The translations under genes and the position numbers were made by a program. From NCBI RefSeq assembly GCF_021502725.1, contig NZ_JAKFFS010000002.1, forward strand, positions 620,001 through 684,000: a stretch of DNA of 64,000 bases. Reading direction: 5' to 3'. This document shows positions 54,172 through 62,652 of this stretch, piece by piece. The notes below the pieces were generated by a model, which saw nothing but the letters and a program-made list of their open reading frames with translations, searched no databases and was not told the origin of the DNA. Numbering within the stretch: position 1 is the first letter of the stretch; each line of letters opens with the position of its first letter. The DNA comes from Dyadobacter sp. CY345 (GTDB lineage: Bacteria > Bacteroidota > Bacteroidia > Cytophagales > Spirosomataceae).

Positions 54172-55646
54172 ACGAAACATCAAGGACTTTTAGCGAATAC
54201 CTGTTGATTCCAGGTCTGACAACCAAGGAATGTGTTCCTAACAACGTTTCTTTGAAAACCCCGCTAACCAAATTCAGTAAAGGACAAACATCCGATATTG
54301 AACTGAATATTCCTTTTGTATCGGCCATCATGCAGTCTGTTTCTGACGATGGAATGGCGATTGCTCTGGCTAAAAACGGAGGGCTTTCTTTCATTTTTGG
54401 CTCACAAGGTATTGAAGAGCAGGCAGCAATGATCCGGAAAGTGAAAAATCATAAGTCTGGTTTTGTTATCAGTACTGCAAATCTTACGCAGGAGCATACT
54501 TTAAAAGATGTCATTCAGTTAAAAGGGAAAACGGGTCACTCTACCATCGCGATAACGGATGACGGAACTGCCGAAGGAAAACTTTTGGGAATTGTGACAA
54601 GCCGGGATTACCGCACAAGTACTGACGGGCTGGATAAAAAGGTCAAAGAGTTTATGACGCCTTTTGCAAATCTTGTTACCGCTCAACTGGGAATTTCTTT
54701 AAAGGAAGCCAATGACATTATCTGGGATCACAAGCTGAACAGCTTGCCGGTGATTGACGAAAATAACAATTTCAAATTTTTCGTATTCCGTAAGGATTAT
54801 GACAACCATAAAGACAACCCGCTGGAACTTTCTGATTCTCAAAAGAAATTGATCGTTGGCGCAGGAATTAATACACGTGATTACAAAGAAAGAGTTCCGG
54901 CTTTGGTTAATGCTGGCGCTGACGTACTTTGTATCGATTCTTCCGACGGATTTTCAGAATGGCAGAAAGAAACGCTTCAATATATCAAAGCTGAGTTTGG
55001 TGATAAAGTGAAAGTGGGCGCTGGAAATGTTGTCGATAAAGAAGGATTTTTATATCTGGTTGAAGCAGGTGCTGATTTCATAAAAGTAGGTGTTGGCGGC
55101 GGTTCAATTTGTATTACCAGAGAAACAAAAGGCATAGGCCGCGGTCAGGCAACAGCGCTGATTGAAGTGGCTGAGGCTCGGGATGAATATTTCAGAGAAA
55201 CCGGAGTTTACGTTCCATTGTGTTCTGATGGTGGAATTGCGCAGGATTATCACATGGTTCTGGCCTTGGCGATGGGTGCCGATTTTCTGATGATGGGAAG
55301 ATATTTTGCCCGTTTCGATGAAAGTCCGACACGTAAATTAATTGTTCAGGGTAATTATGTGAAGGAATATTGGGGAGAAGGTTCTAACCGGGCGCGCAAC
55401 TGGCAGCGTTACGACATGGGCGACACGGCCGACGGATTGAAGTTTGAAGAAGGTGTCGACAGCTATGTGCCGTACGCCGGAAGTTTGAAAGATAACCTGG
55501 CTATTACGGTTGGAAAAATAAAATCAACTATGTGTAGCTGCGGAACAACTTCAATTAGTCTGTTAAAAGAAAAAGCTAAAATCACCTTGGTGTCTTCTGT
55601 CAGTATTGTTGAAGGCGGCGCTCATGATGTGATCGTTAAGGAATAA
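54156..55646 (+). CDS. guaB: IMP dehydrogenase
   Basis: IMPDH converts IMP to XMP with NAD+, the first step to GMP. The 496-residue protein starts [20 protein letters not shown] and has two CBS domains (about 95-230). The active loop [13 protein letters not shown] (about 318-330) holds the catalytic Cys. [13 protein letters not shown] and the flap [12 protein letters not shown] follow. This start and flap belong to a branch different from the common GuaB that begins with a DDVLL-type motif, so the genome may carry a second IMPDH. It ends with a strong terminator. Confidence 0.9.
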   Translation: MAQYLNETSRTFSEYLLIPGLTTKECVPNNVSLKTPLTKFSKGQTSDIELNIPFVSAIMQSVSDDGMAIALAKNGGLSFIFGSQGIEEQAAMIRKVKNHKSGFVISTANLTQEHTLKDVIQLKGKTGHSTIAITDDGTAEGKLLGIVTSRDYRTSTDGLDKKVKEFMTPFANLVTAQLGISLKEANDIIWDHKLNSLPVIDENNNFKFFVFRKDYDNHKDNPLELSDSQKKLIVGAGINTRDYKERVPALVNAGADVLCIDSSDGFSEWQKETLQYIKAEFGDKVKVGAGNVVDKEGFLYLVEAGADFIKVGVGGGSICITRETKGIGRGQATALIEVAEARDEYFRETGVYVPLCSDGGIAQDYHMVLALAMGADFLMMGRYFARFDESPTRKLIVQGNYVKEYWGEGSNRARNWQRYDMGDTADGLKFEEGVDSYVPYAGSLKDNLAITVGKIKSTMCSCGTTSISLLKEKAKITLVSSVSIVEGGAHDVIVKE

Positions 55647-55675
55647 TTTACACGTTATTTCTGATTTTATATAGA

Positions 55676-55712
55676 AGAAAGCTGATTGGCCACTGCCAGT
55701 CAGCTTTCTCTG
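55676..55712. terminator. Terminator after IMP dehydrogenase
   Basis: A 15-bp stem (55676-55690 with 55695-55709, one G-T pair) with a CACT loop, followed by a short T-rich tract. Confidence 0.75.
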
Positions 55713-55899
55713 TTTTATCATCATGCTAATTTTAAAGATGATTGCGACGTAATTTCAAATTTACGTTTCCAGGTTTGACTTGAAAAATTGAGTTGACGTC
55801 CGATTTGTGATACGTATTCAGATAACCGTAACACCACGCCAAGACTAATCTGACAGGTAGATAAGGGTAATATTATTTATGAGTTTGATTCAGAATTCA

Positions 55900-56274
55900 T
55901 CAAATATCTTTAAAATGCGGGTCAAAAAACCCTTCCCAGACCTCGATCGATTTTTCGATCGTTTCCGGTGGATTTGATAGGTAATCTTTGATTTTATTCA
56001 GGTTTGGCGACGCGGCGTGACTTGATGATGCTTTCACCAGATTTACCAATAATCGGTCAATCTCGGAAGTATCCGTTTGCCAGTTTTTGCTGTATTTTTT
56101 GTACCAGGTTTCGTTGAGGAATGCAAATCCATCGTAAGAGTAAGCATTTACAATTCCGTCTGGGTCGATGATGACAGCTTCAGTTGGGTTTTCTCTTTCA
56201 AGCTGAGCGTATTTTTCGTTAAAATTTGCGGTCCCTTCTCCTAATATTGCGATGTTTCTAAGCGATTTGATCAT
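55900..56274 (-). CDS. Hypothetical protein
   Basis: The protein has 124 residues and no signal peptide or membrane helix. It starts MIKSLRNIAILGEGTANFNE and includes EAVIIDPDGIVNAYSYDG and a C-terminal WEGFFDPHF. It is acidic and rich in Asn and aromatic residues. I do not recognise the family. The regular composition and clean start suggest a real gene. It stands alone between the guaB terminator and a gene-poor gap. Confidence 0.55.
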   Translation of the reverse strand: MIKSLRNIAILGEGTANFNEKYAQLERENPTEAVIIDPDGIVNAYSYDGFAFLNETWYKKYSKNWQTDTSEIDRLLVNLVKASSSHAASPNLNKIKDYLSNPPETIEKSIEVWEGFFDPHFKDI

Positions 56275-56405
56275 AATCTCGAAGCAAATTATTTACAGAA
56301 TTCATTTGGGTGTTTTTCAATAGTAAGGTACAAGACAATTATCATTCCCGAAACGCAGATTGCATCTTTAATAATCAACTTAGCAAACGACGTATTATAT
56401 TACAT

Positions 56406-56439
56406 TAAAAAAGGGAACCACAACTAAATTGTGGCTCCC
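56406..56439 (-). terminator. Minus-strand terminator in a gene-free gap
   Basis: An 11-bp stem (56413-56423 with 56429-56439, one mismatch) is followed on the minus strand by TTTTTT at 56412-56407. The nearest annotated minus-strand gene ends at 56751, over 300 bp away. Confidence 0.75.
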
Positions 56440-56652
56440 CGGTTGGTGTTAATAGAGCGAGGTTTACGAAAACCTTATGTATTTTTTACGATTTGCTAAC
56501 CGTGTTTTTTCTCTTATAGAGACAATTAACAATACAAAATGCTCGTAATTAGTTTGCTGATGATATTTTATAAAAAAATCTTGCCTGAAATTTTATATCT
56601 GATAATGATAACACGAGCAGTTATCTAAAAATATCTACCGGTGAGTAGCAGT
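56410..56652 (-). ncRNA. Candidate small RNA, about 240 bases
   Basis: No gene lies in 56275-56750, yet this stretch has a minus-strand terminator at its left end. At the right end is a promoter-like TATATTTG (56666-56659) with a TTTG at 56690-56687, a spacing of 20 instead of 19. The predicted RNA contains a GGTTT-TCGT-AAACC hairpin and complementary GCTCGT/ACGAGC segments. It could instead be just the 3' UTR of the 73-residue gene. No known RNA family is recognised. Confidence 0.35.
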
Positions 56653-56750
56653 CAGTTACAAATATACTATTACAATCGTCTAAATACAAATACTACAAAC
56701 TATTTCTAAGTATCGTTCGTACATCGGATTTGACTGAGGTTAGAGTTGAA

Positions 56751-56972
56751 TTATTTATTGTGATTTAAAATGGATAACCGGTTTTTAAGATCGTGAGAGG
56801 CATTTCGTATCAACATCGCCTTATGTTCCAATTCCAGCGCCTCCCGGTCGCGGCCGCTGGACAATTTTCTGACCACAGTTTCCAATAATTCATTTTGTCT
56901 TTCAAGTGAATATTGAGATACTTCTGCCATTATTTTCTCCGCTAATTCCATTGCTTTGGCTTCTTCTTCCAT
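56751..56972 (-). CDS. Small charged helical protein
   Basis: The protein has 73 residues, almost all predicted helix and rich in Glu, Lys and Leu (MEEEAKAMELAEKIMAEV start). The C-terminal SHDLKNRLSILNHNK is curiously like the H-box of a histidine kinase (HxLKNxL), but the rest of a kinase is absent. It may be a small coiled-coil protein. Codon use is normal. Function unknown. Confidence 0.45.
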   Translation of the reverse strand: MEEEAKAMELAEKIMAEVSQYSLERQNELLETVVRKLSSGRDREALELEHKAMLIRNASHDLKNRLSILNHNK

Positions 56973-57571
56973 GGATTGTACGATTTATGATGATGAAAGT
57001 GTTGAAATTTAAAACTAACATTTGGCTTGAAGTGTGTTTTAAATCAATGAATACGATCAGATACAATAACGTTGATTTTTCCCGGCAGCCAGACCAAAGA
57101 TTGCGGCCAGGTAGAAGTCAGGTACTGTGTTTTTTATCAATGGAAAAAAGAATATTAGTTCCGGCTTTTTGAGTCGGTTTAACCAGCTTTTTTATTAAAA
57201 ACAGCGCTTCTCTGCGGCTTCCAGCGCTGTGCAGATTGCTAAGTTTTCAGTCATTTTGAAATAAAATTGACTTAGTGTTTATCCCAGCTTCTCAATTAAA
57301 AATACTAATAAAATGCGATGTTAGTTCAATCTGGGCTGCAATTTTTATTAAGAGGTAAGTTATAATTTTTAATTGGTTAACCTATTGAATTACAGAACTA
57401 TAAAAATACAATTATGTCATTTGATTTGTACTATTTGCAGTATATTTCCTGCCAAAACTCATTAAATATTTCCGTCGATGGATCGAATTCTATTGTGACT
57501 ATTGTTTACTTTTGAATAGCGCTTGAATAAGGTTCTGATAAGTAAATTTTGTATTGATTTTTTTGATTAAA
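56973..57571. other. Gene-poor gap
   Basis: No reliable gene. A short frame from 56987 to 57172 has no support. A perfect 8-bp inverted repeat ACAGCGCT/AGCGCTGT lies at 57201-57208 and 57223-57230. A -7 element is near the right end. Confidence 0.4.
57507..57514 (+). promoter_or_regulatory. -7 element before 57572
   Basis: TACTTTTG fits TAnnTTTG, 58 bases before the ATG at 57572; no -33 TTTG is present. Confidence 0.4.
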
Positions 57572-58066
57572 ATGATAAAAATTTCTGAACTCCCACTGAT
57601 TGTTTCGGCCGAGCAGTTTCATGCTGCCAAACAAATTCTACTCGTAGATGTATTGTATGTGGGTGACGCGCCGAGAGCTATGCGCGAGTATATCAAAAGT
57701 GCACACGGTGGATTTGTGTACGATAAAAAAACTTACATGCCGATCACGCTGACCGGAAATCCGGAAAGTCTGATCGTCAATGCCGAAAAGGGAATCCATT
57801 TTAAATTTGACAAAGGATTTTCAAATGTGTATCAGCTGGATGGAAATCTAGACGCTGCAATCTGGCATAAAAAATTATACGATTTGACTGCTTATGTTAA
57901 TAATCCTTCCATAGGTTTTGCAAGTGAAGAAGATTTTGTGATCAACCGTTATCTTGTCAATTATAAGGAATATCCAAAAGCGCCGACCAAACTGTTAGAA
58001 GTGCCTCAAAAAATGCCTGCCATCGGTATGAAAGCAATGAAAGGTTTGAAACTTGTGGGGAAATAA
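57572..58066 (+). CDS. Conserved hypothetical cytoplasmic protein
   Basis: The protein has 164 residues from the ATG at 57572 (MIKISELPLIVSAEQFHAAK); the frame opens 18 bases earlier at a TTG. It has no signal peptide or membrane segment. It is mixed alpha/beta, with TYMPITLTGNPESLIVNAEKG in the middle and a basic C-terminus (MKAMKGLKLVGK). I do not recognise a domain. It has a plausible promoter and no close operon partner. Confidence 0.6.
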   Translation: MIKISELPLIVSAEQFHAAKQILLVDVLYVGDAPRAMREYIKSAHGGFVYDKKTYMPITLTGNPESLIVNAEKGIHFKFDKGFSNVYQLDGNLDAAIWHKKLYDLTAYVNNPSIGFASEEDFVINRYLVNYKEYPKAPTKLLEVPQKMPAIGMKAMKGLKLVGK

Positions 58067-58402
58067 GGTAAAAAGCGTCTCTTGTTTTTTAGTTTAAAGG
58101 TGATATTCAATATCTGTTGGTTGCTTGATCGTGTCATTTTCTTCTGTAATTGTCGAATATTTTTAACGGAAACAGCTCTTCAATCAGCACCTGGCTGGAC
58201 ATTATCTGGTCGTTAGTTTTTGTCTTTCAAAAGAGAATTGAATGGTGCAAAAAGCGATCTGACGCAACGAGCCACCGGTCCGACGTCTTTTTCCGCCGTC
58301 GGACCGGTAAAAAAACAGCGAGTAGAAAAACAGCGAGAAAAAAAAGCATCGAGAAAAAAAGCAGCGAATAATATCGCAAATCAGCAGTAGTTAAATATTA
58401 AA
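58067..58402. other. Gap with lysine-rich frames and a 12-bp palindrome
   Basis: A frame from a TTG at 58150 to 58371 ends in a Lys/Ser/Arg-rich tail reminiscent of histone-like tails, but it has no ATG. A second frame is also open over the same repeat, so neither is convincing. A perfect stem ACCGGTCCGACG (58274-58285) with 58297-58308 lies inside, without a proper T-run for termination in either direction. Confidence 0.4.
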
Positions 58403-58774
58403 ATGTCCAAAATAGTTAACGTCATCAGGATGAAATGTCCGCGTTGTCATCGGGGGATGCTGTTCACAAAACAGAATCCATACAGCCTGAACGACGGATT
58501 GAAAATGCCGGATAACTGTCCTGTTTGCGGACAGGATTTCAAAATTGAACCCGGTTTTTACATCGGTGCCTTATGGACAAGTTTTCCAATTGTCATTTTC
58601 CTGATGACGCTTTTGTCCGTTTTTTTTCTTGTTTTTGTAAAAATGCAGCTCGAATGGTTTTTTGTAACAATCACCGTCATTTTATTCTCCTTACAACCGA
58701 TCATCATTCGCCTGGGAAGAGCAATCTGGATTAATATTTTTGTTGATTTTGATCAGGATGCGGAGAATAAGTAG
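58403..58774 (+). CDS. DUF983 family membrane protein with zinc-ribbon
   Basis: A 123-residue protein. An N-terminal zinc-ribbon-like half has CPRC (about 13-16) and CPVC (about 39-42). Two membrane helices follow (about 60-80 and 86-104). This is the DUF983 layout, DUF983 members being small, often found in Bacteroidota and Alphaproteobacteria, function unknown. A palindromic hairpin follows the stop. Confidence 0.85.
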   Translation: MSKIVNVIRMKCPRCHRGMLFTKQNPYSLNDGLKMPDNCPVCGQDFKIEPGFYIGALWTSFPIVIFLMTLLSVFFLVFVKMQLEWFFVTITVILFSLQPIIIRLGRAIWINIFVDFDQDAENK

Positions 58775-58775
58775 A

Positions 58776-58803
58776 TTAATCTCCGCAAAATTGCGGAGAT
58801 TAA
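58776..58803. terminator. Palindromic hairpin after the DUF983 gene
   Basis: Stem 58776-58787 with 58792-58803 (ATCTCCGCA/TGCGGAGAT plus flanks) is perfect. No T-run follows, so termination would be weak. Confidence 0.45.
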
Positions 58804-58919
58804 AATGTTTAACCTTAATTACTTAATCGTTATTGCGATAATTATTTATTATAAGTCATTGATTATAAAATAATTACAAGATAATAATCATTTTTGAAAT
58901 CAAGTTTATAAAAGGGAAA

Positions 58920-59096
58920 ATGCGGAGAATAAACTTGTTAAATGGTGGTGGGAGAAGTACAGCGTATGGGTTGGTCTGGCAAGGTCAGGTTACCGCGCGA
59001 TCGAAGCACAACTGTTTTGACTTAGTTCTTATTAAAGCCAATACATTTAATTATAATTTGCTTGTTCATTATTTTTATAATATTGAACATGACTGA
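58920..59096 (+). pseudogene. Relic of a DUF4172-type Fic protein C-terminus
   Basis: A 58-codon frame contains LLNGGGRSTAYGLVW (about residues 6-20). This matches the end of DUF4172-type Fic proteins, as does the fragment at 60296-60472 (GGGRSSAYLLVW). The upstream helix-turn-helix and the Fic core are missing, and the sequence after the LVW runs on into unrelated codons. It is therefore a remnant. It lies just upstream of the intact Fic gene and overlaps its operator array. Confidence 0.6.
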
Positions 59097-59159
59097 TTTT
59101 TATGTTCAGAAAATGGACATATATTTGTAACGTGTTCAAGTATTAGAAAAAACTGGACA
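59063..59159. promoter_or_regulatory. Symmetric array of six TGTTCA-type half-sites (fic operator)
   Basis: Three inverted repeats TGTTCA...TGRACA occur in a row: 59063/59084, 59103/59114 and 59133/59154 (first bases of the half-sites). Start-to-start steps are 21, 19, 11, 19 and 21 bp, symmetric about the centre and close to whole helical turns, so all half-sites would face one side of the DNA. The fourth half-site abuts the -7 element at 59120-59127. Binding here should block transcription of the Fic gene starting at 59172. Confidence 0.7.
59097..59127 (+). promoter_or_regulatory. Promoter of the Fic gene
   Basis: TTTT (59097-59100), N19 and TATATTTG (59120-59127) match the consensus with one mismatch. 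It lies within the operator array. Confidence 0.6.
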
Positions 59160-59171
59160 TGTTATTTAACC

Positions 59172-60281
59172 ATGTACGATCGCAACAAACCTTTTAATGA
59201 CCTTCAACCATTGCCTCCATCCGAGGAAATTGTCAATGATCTTGAAATTCTAAAAAAATTGGTTCTTTCTTCAAGGGCCTTGGCTACCGTAAATAGCAAC
59301 GTATTGAGATTGCCAAACCCATTGATGCTGGTGAATACCATTGCATTACAAGAGGCGCGAACTTCCACAGAAATCGAGAATATTTTCACCACTGAGGATG
59401 AACTTTATAAGGCGATTACCGACACTTTTAAAGAAGAGCAAACAGACACCGCCACCAAAGAAGTGCTGCGTTACCGGGAAGCGATGTGGGCAGGTTATCA
59501 GCAATTGGAACTGAAAAATGTGATTGATGTGGATCTGATCACTCATATTTTTCAACAAATTAAGAATACCACCTCTACCTGGCGTTCACCACAGGCGCAG
59601 GTGGTTATCAAACGTGGACAGAGTGAATTTCGGGCAGGAGAAATCATTTATACGCCGCCACGGGGAGAAGGGATTGTCGAAGTTTTAATGGATAACCTGA
59701 TTGACTTCCTGAACGATGACGAAAAGTATGCAGTCGATGCCCTGGTAAAAATGTGCATTGCACATTACCAATTTGAAGCCATACACCCGTTTCATGATGG
59801 GAATGGCCGTACCGGACGGATTCTAAACCTACTTTATCTCGTTCAAAAGAAATTGCTGATCCAACCTGTTCTCTATCTTTCCAAATATATAATTATCAAC
59901 AAGGAAGACTACTACTATCATTTAGGTGCTGTTACACAACGTGGAGCTTGGAAGAACTGGATACTTTTTATGTTGGATGCAGTTGAAAATACTGCACTTT
60001 TGACCAGCTCTCTTATTGACGAGATTATCAAACAAATGGCAGAAACACTTGCCTATGGAAAAGCGCATATCAAATGGTACAACAAGGAAATTAACGAAGT
60101 GATATTTTCTCAGCCTTATTGCAAACCGCAAAATCTTGCCCCCGTTTTGCAAAAAACATCCCGTACCACACTTACAAAGTACATGGACGAACTGGTCACT
60201 GCGAAAATATTGATCCCGCGAAAGCAGGGAAAAGAGGTATATTATTTGAATGAGGATTTGATACGGATTTTGCAGGGATAG
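59172..60281 (+). CDS. Fic family protein (AMPylase-type), class II
   Basis: The protein has 369 residues. Fic proteins move AMP, or another nucleotide part, onto target hydroxyl groups. The catalytic motif HPFHDGNGRTGR (205-216) is perfect. The N-terminal Fic_N domain carries the inhibitory motif S-T-E-I-E-N at 65-70 (consensus [S/T]xxxE[G/N]), so it regulates itself as a class II Fic. The C-terminal 90 residues form a winged-helix-like domain (KTSRTTLTKYMDELVTAKIL), which may bind DNA or fold on itself. No separate antitoxin is next to it. The operator array upstream suggests tight, possibly self-, control. Confidence 0.9.
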   Translation: MYDRNKPFNDLQPLPPSEEIVNDLEILKKLVLSSRALATVNSNVLRLPNPLMLVNTIALQEARTSTEIENIFTTEDELYKAITDTFKEEQTDTATKEVLRYREAMWAGYQQLELKNVIDVDLITHIFQQIKNTTSTWRSPQAQVVIKRGQSEFRAGEIIYTPPRGEGIVEVLMDNLIDFLNDDEKYAVDALVKMCIAHYQFEAIHPFHDGNGRTGRILNLLYLVQKKLLIQPVLYLSKYIIINKEDYYYHLGAVTQRGAWKNWILFMLDAVENTALLTSSLIDEIIKQMAETLAYGKAHIKWYNKEINEVIFSQPYCKPQNLAPVLQKTSRTTLTKYMDELVTAKILIPRKQGKEVYYLNEDLIRILQG

Positions 60282-60295
60282 AATCCTCGCGGCTC

Positions 60296-60472
60296 ATGAT
60301 ACAAAAAATGCAGGAAGATTTCTTCGGTAAACTGACATCTTCCAAGTGGGCCAAAATGATCAAATGTTCGCAGGATACCGCCGGGCGTGACATTTCAGAT
60401 TTAATCGCGAAAGGATTATTAACTAAAGATAGGGGCGGCGGCAGGAGCAGCGCGTATTTGCTGGTTTGGTAA
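60296..60472 (+). pseudogene. C-terminal relic of a DUF4172-type Fic protein
   Basis: A 58-codon frame, FFGKLTSSKWAKMIKCSQDT then DISDLIAKGLLTKDRGGGRS and AYLLVW, matches the winged-helix end of Fic proteins with an N-terminal DUF4172. Its frame differs from that of the intact Fic gene, which ends 15 bp earlier. The Fic core is absent, so it is a fragment and not an alternative end of the intact gene. With the relic at 58920 it brackets the intact gene. Confidence 0.75.
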
Positions 60473-60537
60473 GTAATCGAATGGAAATGCGAAAAGGGAT
60501 CAGGATTTATTAACAAGATATTTTAGTATAAAACGAT

Positions 60538-61479
60538 ATGGAAATTACCTATTATTTAAACGAAACAGAAGAGGAAAATCTGTTTTGCAATATCAGCGAG
60601 GATGGGAAAACGGTTTCTTTTCCATTGGGTTATACTGTGGAAGATGGTGAGTGGGATGAGGAAAACGCGGAAGTATCCCCGGACGATCCTTATTTTTACT
60701 CGCTGATGAGTTTCAAAAATTACCTAGCCGAAAGATATGAAACATTGTCATTTGCCGGTGAAACGGATGTTTTAGATGTATTAAAAAGTGAAGTGGAGGC
60801 GATTACCGCCGAAAACGGAATCCAGAGCATTGCGCGTAATATGTTTGACAACGAAAATACGCCGGAAGGTATCCCGTCCTACAATGCGTTTATCCAGGCA
60901 TTTGAAAAATTTTCCGGACTTGAAGATGGCGAATTTGAAGCTTTGGTGATCGATAATACCCTGGAATTTGGAACAGAAGATGGTGATGATTTTCAAATGG
61001 ATACGGTAGCCGGGTTGAAAACCCGTTTAAGGTCTTTCATCGAAAAGAAATCATTTGCCGAAATGGGTGCAATGACTAGCAAATTTATCTGGAGTAAAAT
61101 TTATAACGACGCCGGTGGAATTGAAAAGCATATTTTCCTTCCAGAAATGCTCCTGGAATGGGAAATATTCTGGGATAATGAATATGAAGAAATGAAAAAT
61201 GCGGGTGGCGATACAAAAAACCTCGCCAAAGCCAAAGAGAAATCCTGGCGGCAATTTCAGGTTTTTATGGCTTGTTACAATGATTCTGTTGATATCATCC
61301 AACTCGCATTTGAAATTGATGACATGGAATTATACCCCTTGATCGTGACCGTTATGCTAAGAATTTTCGATGCAGAAGTTTGTTATGACGAATATTGTGA
61401 GGCTGAATTCAGTGGTGATGACTGGCAAATGATTGAAAGTGATGGTGAGAAGTTTTTTTTGAAAGAGGGGGATTTTTGA
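60538..61479 (+). CDS. Acidic hypothetical protein
   Basis: The protein has 313 residues and is strongly acidic (many Asp and Glu). It has no signal peptide or membrane segment. It starts MEITYYLNETEEENLFCNIS. The N-terminal third is beta-like and the rest is helical (LPEMLLEWEIFWDNEYEEM). I do not recognise the family; immunity or scaffold proteins can have this composition, but that is only a guess. It starts 65 bp after the Fic relic. Confidence 0.6.
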   Translation: MEITYYLNETEEENLFCNISEDGKTVSFPLGYTVEDGEWDEENAEVSPDDPYFYSLMSFKNYLAERYETLSFAGETDVLDVLKSEVEAITAENGIQSIARNMFDNENTPEGIPSYNAFIQAFEKFSGLEDGEFEALVIDNTLEFGTEDGDDFQMDTVAGLKTRLRSFIEKKSFAEMGAMTSKFIWSKIYNDAGGIEKHIFLPEMLLEWEIFWDNEYEEMKNAGGDTKNLAKAKEKSWRQFQVFMACYNDSVDIIQLAFEIDDMELYPLIVTVMLRIFDAEVCYDEYCEAEFSGDDWQMIESDGEKFFLKEGDF

Positions 61480-61634
61480 TTGGACAATATTCTCTGGATA
61501 TTTTGATTGGGAAAAGTTATTTAGGTTGAATCTGTCCACAGGATTATTTTAGTTAAAACCACATCATTCAGTTCTTTTTGTCCCTTAAAAAAGTTAACCG
61601 ATATAAATTAATTCATTACCGGGTTTAAGCCATA

Positions 61635-62150
61635 TCATTTTAGTTTCACTTGAAGTCCAGGTACAGTAGAAATGATGTTTTTGAATTGAATTACATCATT
61701 TATCGTCAAAGCTCGCTTAGGAATAATGTTTGCACTACCATCCGAAACTTTTAAAAGAAAAAACTTTTTGGTTTCTATTATGGAATGTAATTTTTCTAGT
61801 GACATATTGATATTAAAACTTTCCCCGGTAAGAGTAAAATAGTTTGAATCAACGCTGATCTGCATGTTTTCTATTACTGGATTTTTTTTCTTTAACAGTT
61901 TGGTTACTTGAAACTTAGCTGATATTTCTGAGATGAAAACCATATACACAGAGAAAATGATGGGAAAGATAAGTCTAAAATTTAGGAAGGAATTTCCAAT
62001 AACATTATTAAAAACGATCAAGAGAACTGTTATAAAAAGAAGTGGAATTCCAATTACTCTAAATGCTTTAACCACAAACTTTGATTTTGATATGTCAACT
62101 AAACTTTCATAGAGTTCGGATTCTGAAAGCTTAAAACTTGTTGTTATCAT
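61635..62150 (-). CDS. YcxB-like family membrane protein
   Basis: From the ATG at 62150 (MITTSFKLSESELYESL) the protein has 171 residues. The frame stays open to 62375, but that extra part is a shadow of the DUF3427 relic. Two membrane helices lie at about 33-52 and 58-76, then a soluble part with SVDSNYFTLTGESFN and ALTINDVIQFKNII, the YcxB-like C-terminal domain. The family is of unknown function and often found in small regulatory or defence-rich loci. Confidence 0.7.
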   Translation of the reverse strand: MITTSFKLSESELYESLVDISKSKFVVKAFRVIGIPLLFITVLLIVFNNVIGNSFLNFRLIFPIIFSVYMVFISEISAKFQVTKLLKKKNPVIENMQISVDSNYFTLTGESFNINMSLEKLHSIIETKKFFLLKVSDGSANIIPKRALTINDVIQFKNIISTVPGLQVKLK

Positions 62151-62205
62151 TAAAATGTTATTTTCGTTTATAAAAAATGTACAAGTAAAAAGAAAATACG
62201 AACTT

Positions 62206-62536
62206 TTAACCGACCGCCATCTTCGCAGTCTCCTTCCGCATATAATGCAGAATCTGCTCTTCCAATTTCCAGTGAATATTCGTCGGTTTTGAGCCGTAAT
62301 GATCCAGATAATTTGCGGCTCCAAGAAAGAGGTAAGCGAAGGTATTTCCAGATTCGTCGTCGTTTTTTTTTGCACAAAAAGTAAAATGGTTTTCTCTGTC
62401 TCTTCTTGTGTTATATACGATAACGCTTTGCCGTTTCAAGTCTTGCGCTATTTTGAGACTGCCAATGAAATAGCGTTTCACTAACTGCAGAGTTATTGTG
62501 TTTGTTAATACGTTGCTCGTAAAGACCTTGTTGCAT
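62206..62536 (-). pseudogene. Frameshifted C-terminal relic of a DUF3427 protein
   Basis: Three reading frames give consecutive parts of one DUF3427 C-terminus. First, from the ATG at 62536, is SAVSETLFHWQSQNS to KRYRI and a stop. Then, in another frame, EETEKTILLFVQKK. Then, after a T9 (A9 on the sense strand) run, DDESGNTFAYLFLGAANY and SKPTNIHWKL. So there are at least two frameshifts, and the N-terminal helicase part is missing. DUF3427 caps DEAD/DEAH helicases, some linked to restriction or defence. The 91-codon frame alone is not a working gene. Confidence 0.75.
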
Positions 62537-62652
62537 AAATTGAGGATTATATTATTCGCCTAAAATAGCGTAATTAAAACAACTAAATTCTTCTGGCACA
62601 AATTTTACCCGGTTGAACATGAAAATCAGCAACGCTAAATTATTAAAACAAA

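Noticed and set aside
56906-57172. 88-codon plus-strand frame
   Set aside because: Overlaps the better-supported minus-strand 73-residue gene and has no recognisable features.
58150-58371. Histone-like Lys-rich small protein
   Set aside because: Only a TTG start, and two frames are open across the same A-rich repeat; no independent support.
60196-60516. 106-codon minus-strand frame
   Set aside because: Antisense to the end of the Fic gene and the Fic relic, both of which show clear protein similarity.
62151-62375. N-terminal extension of the YcxB-like gene
   Set aside because: The extra codons are a shadow frame of the DUF3427 relic; the ATG at 62150 gives the family start.
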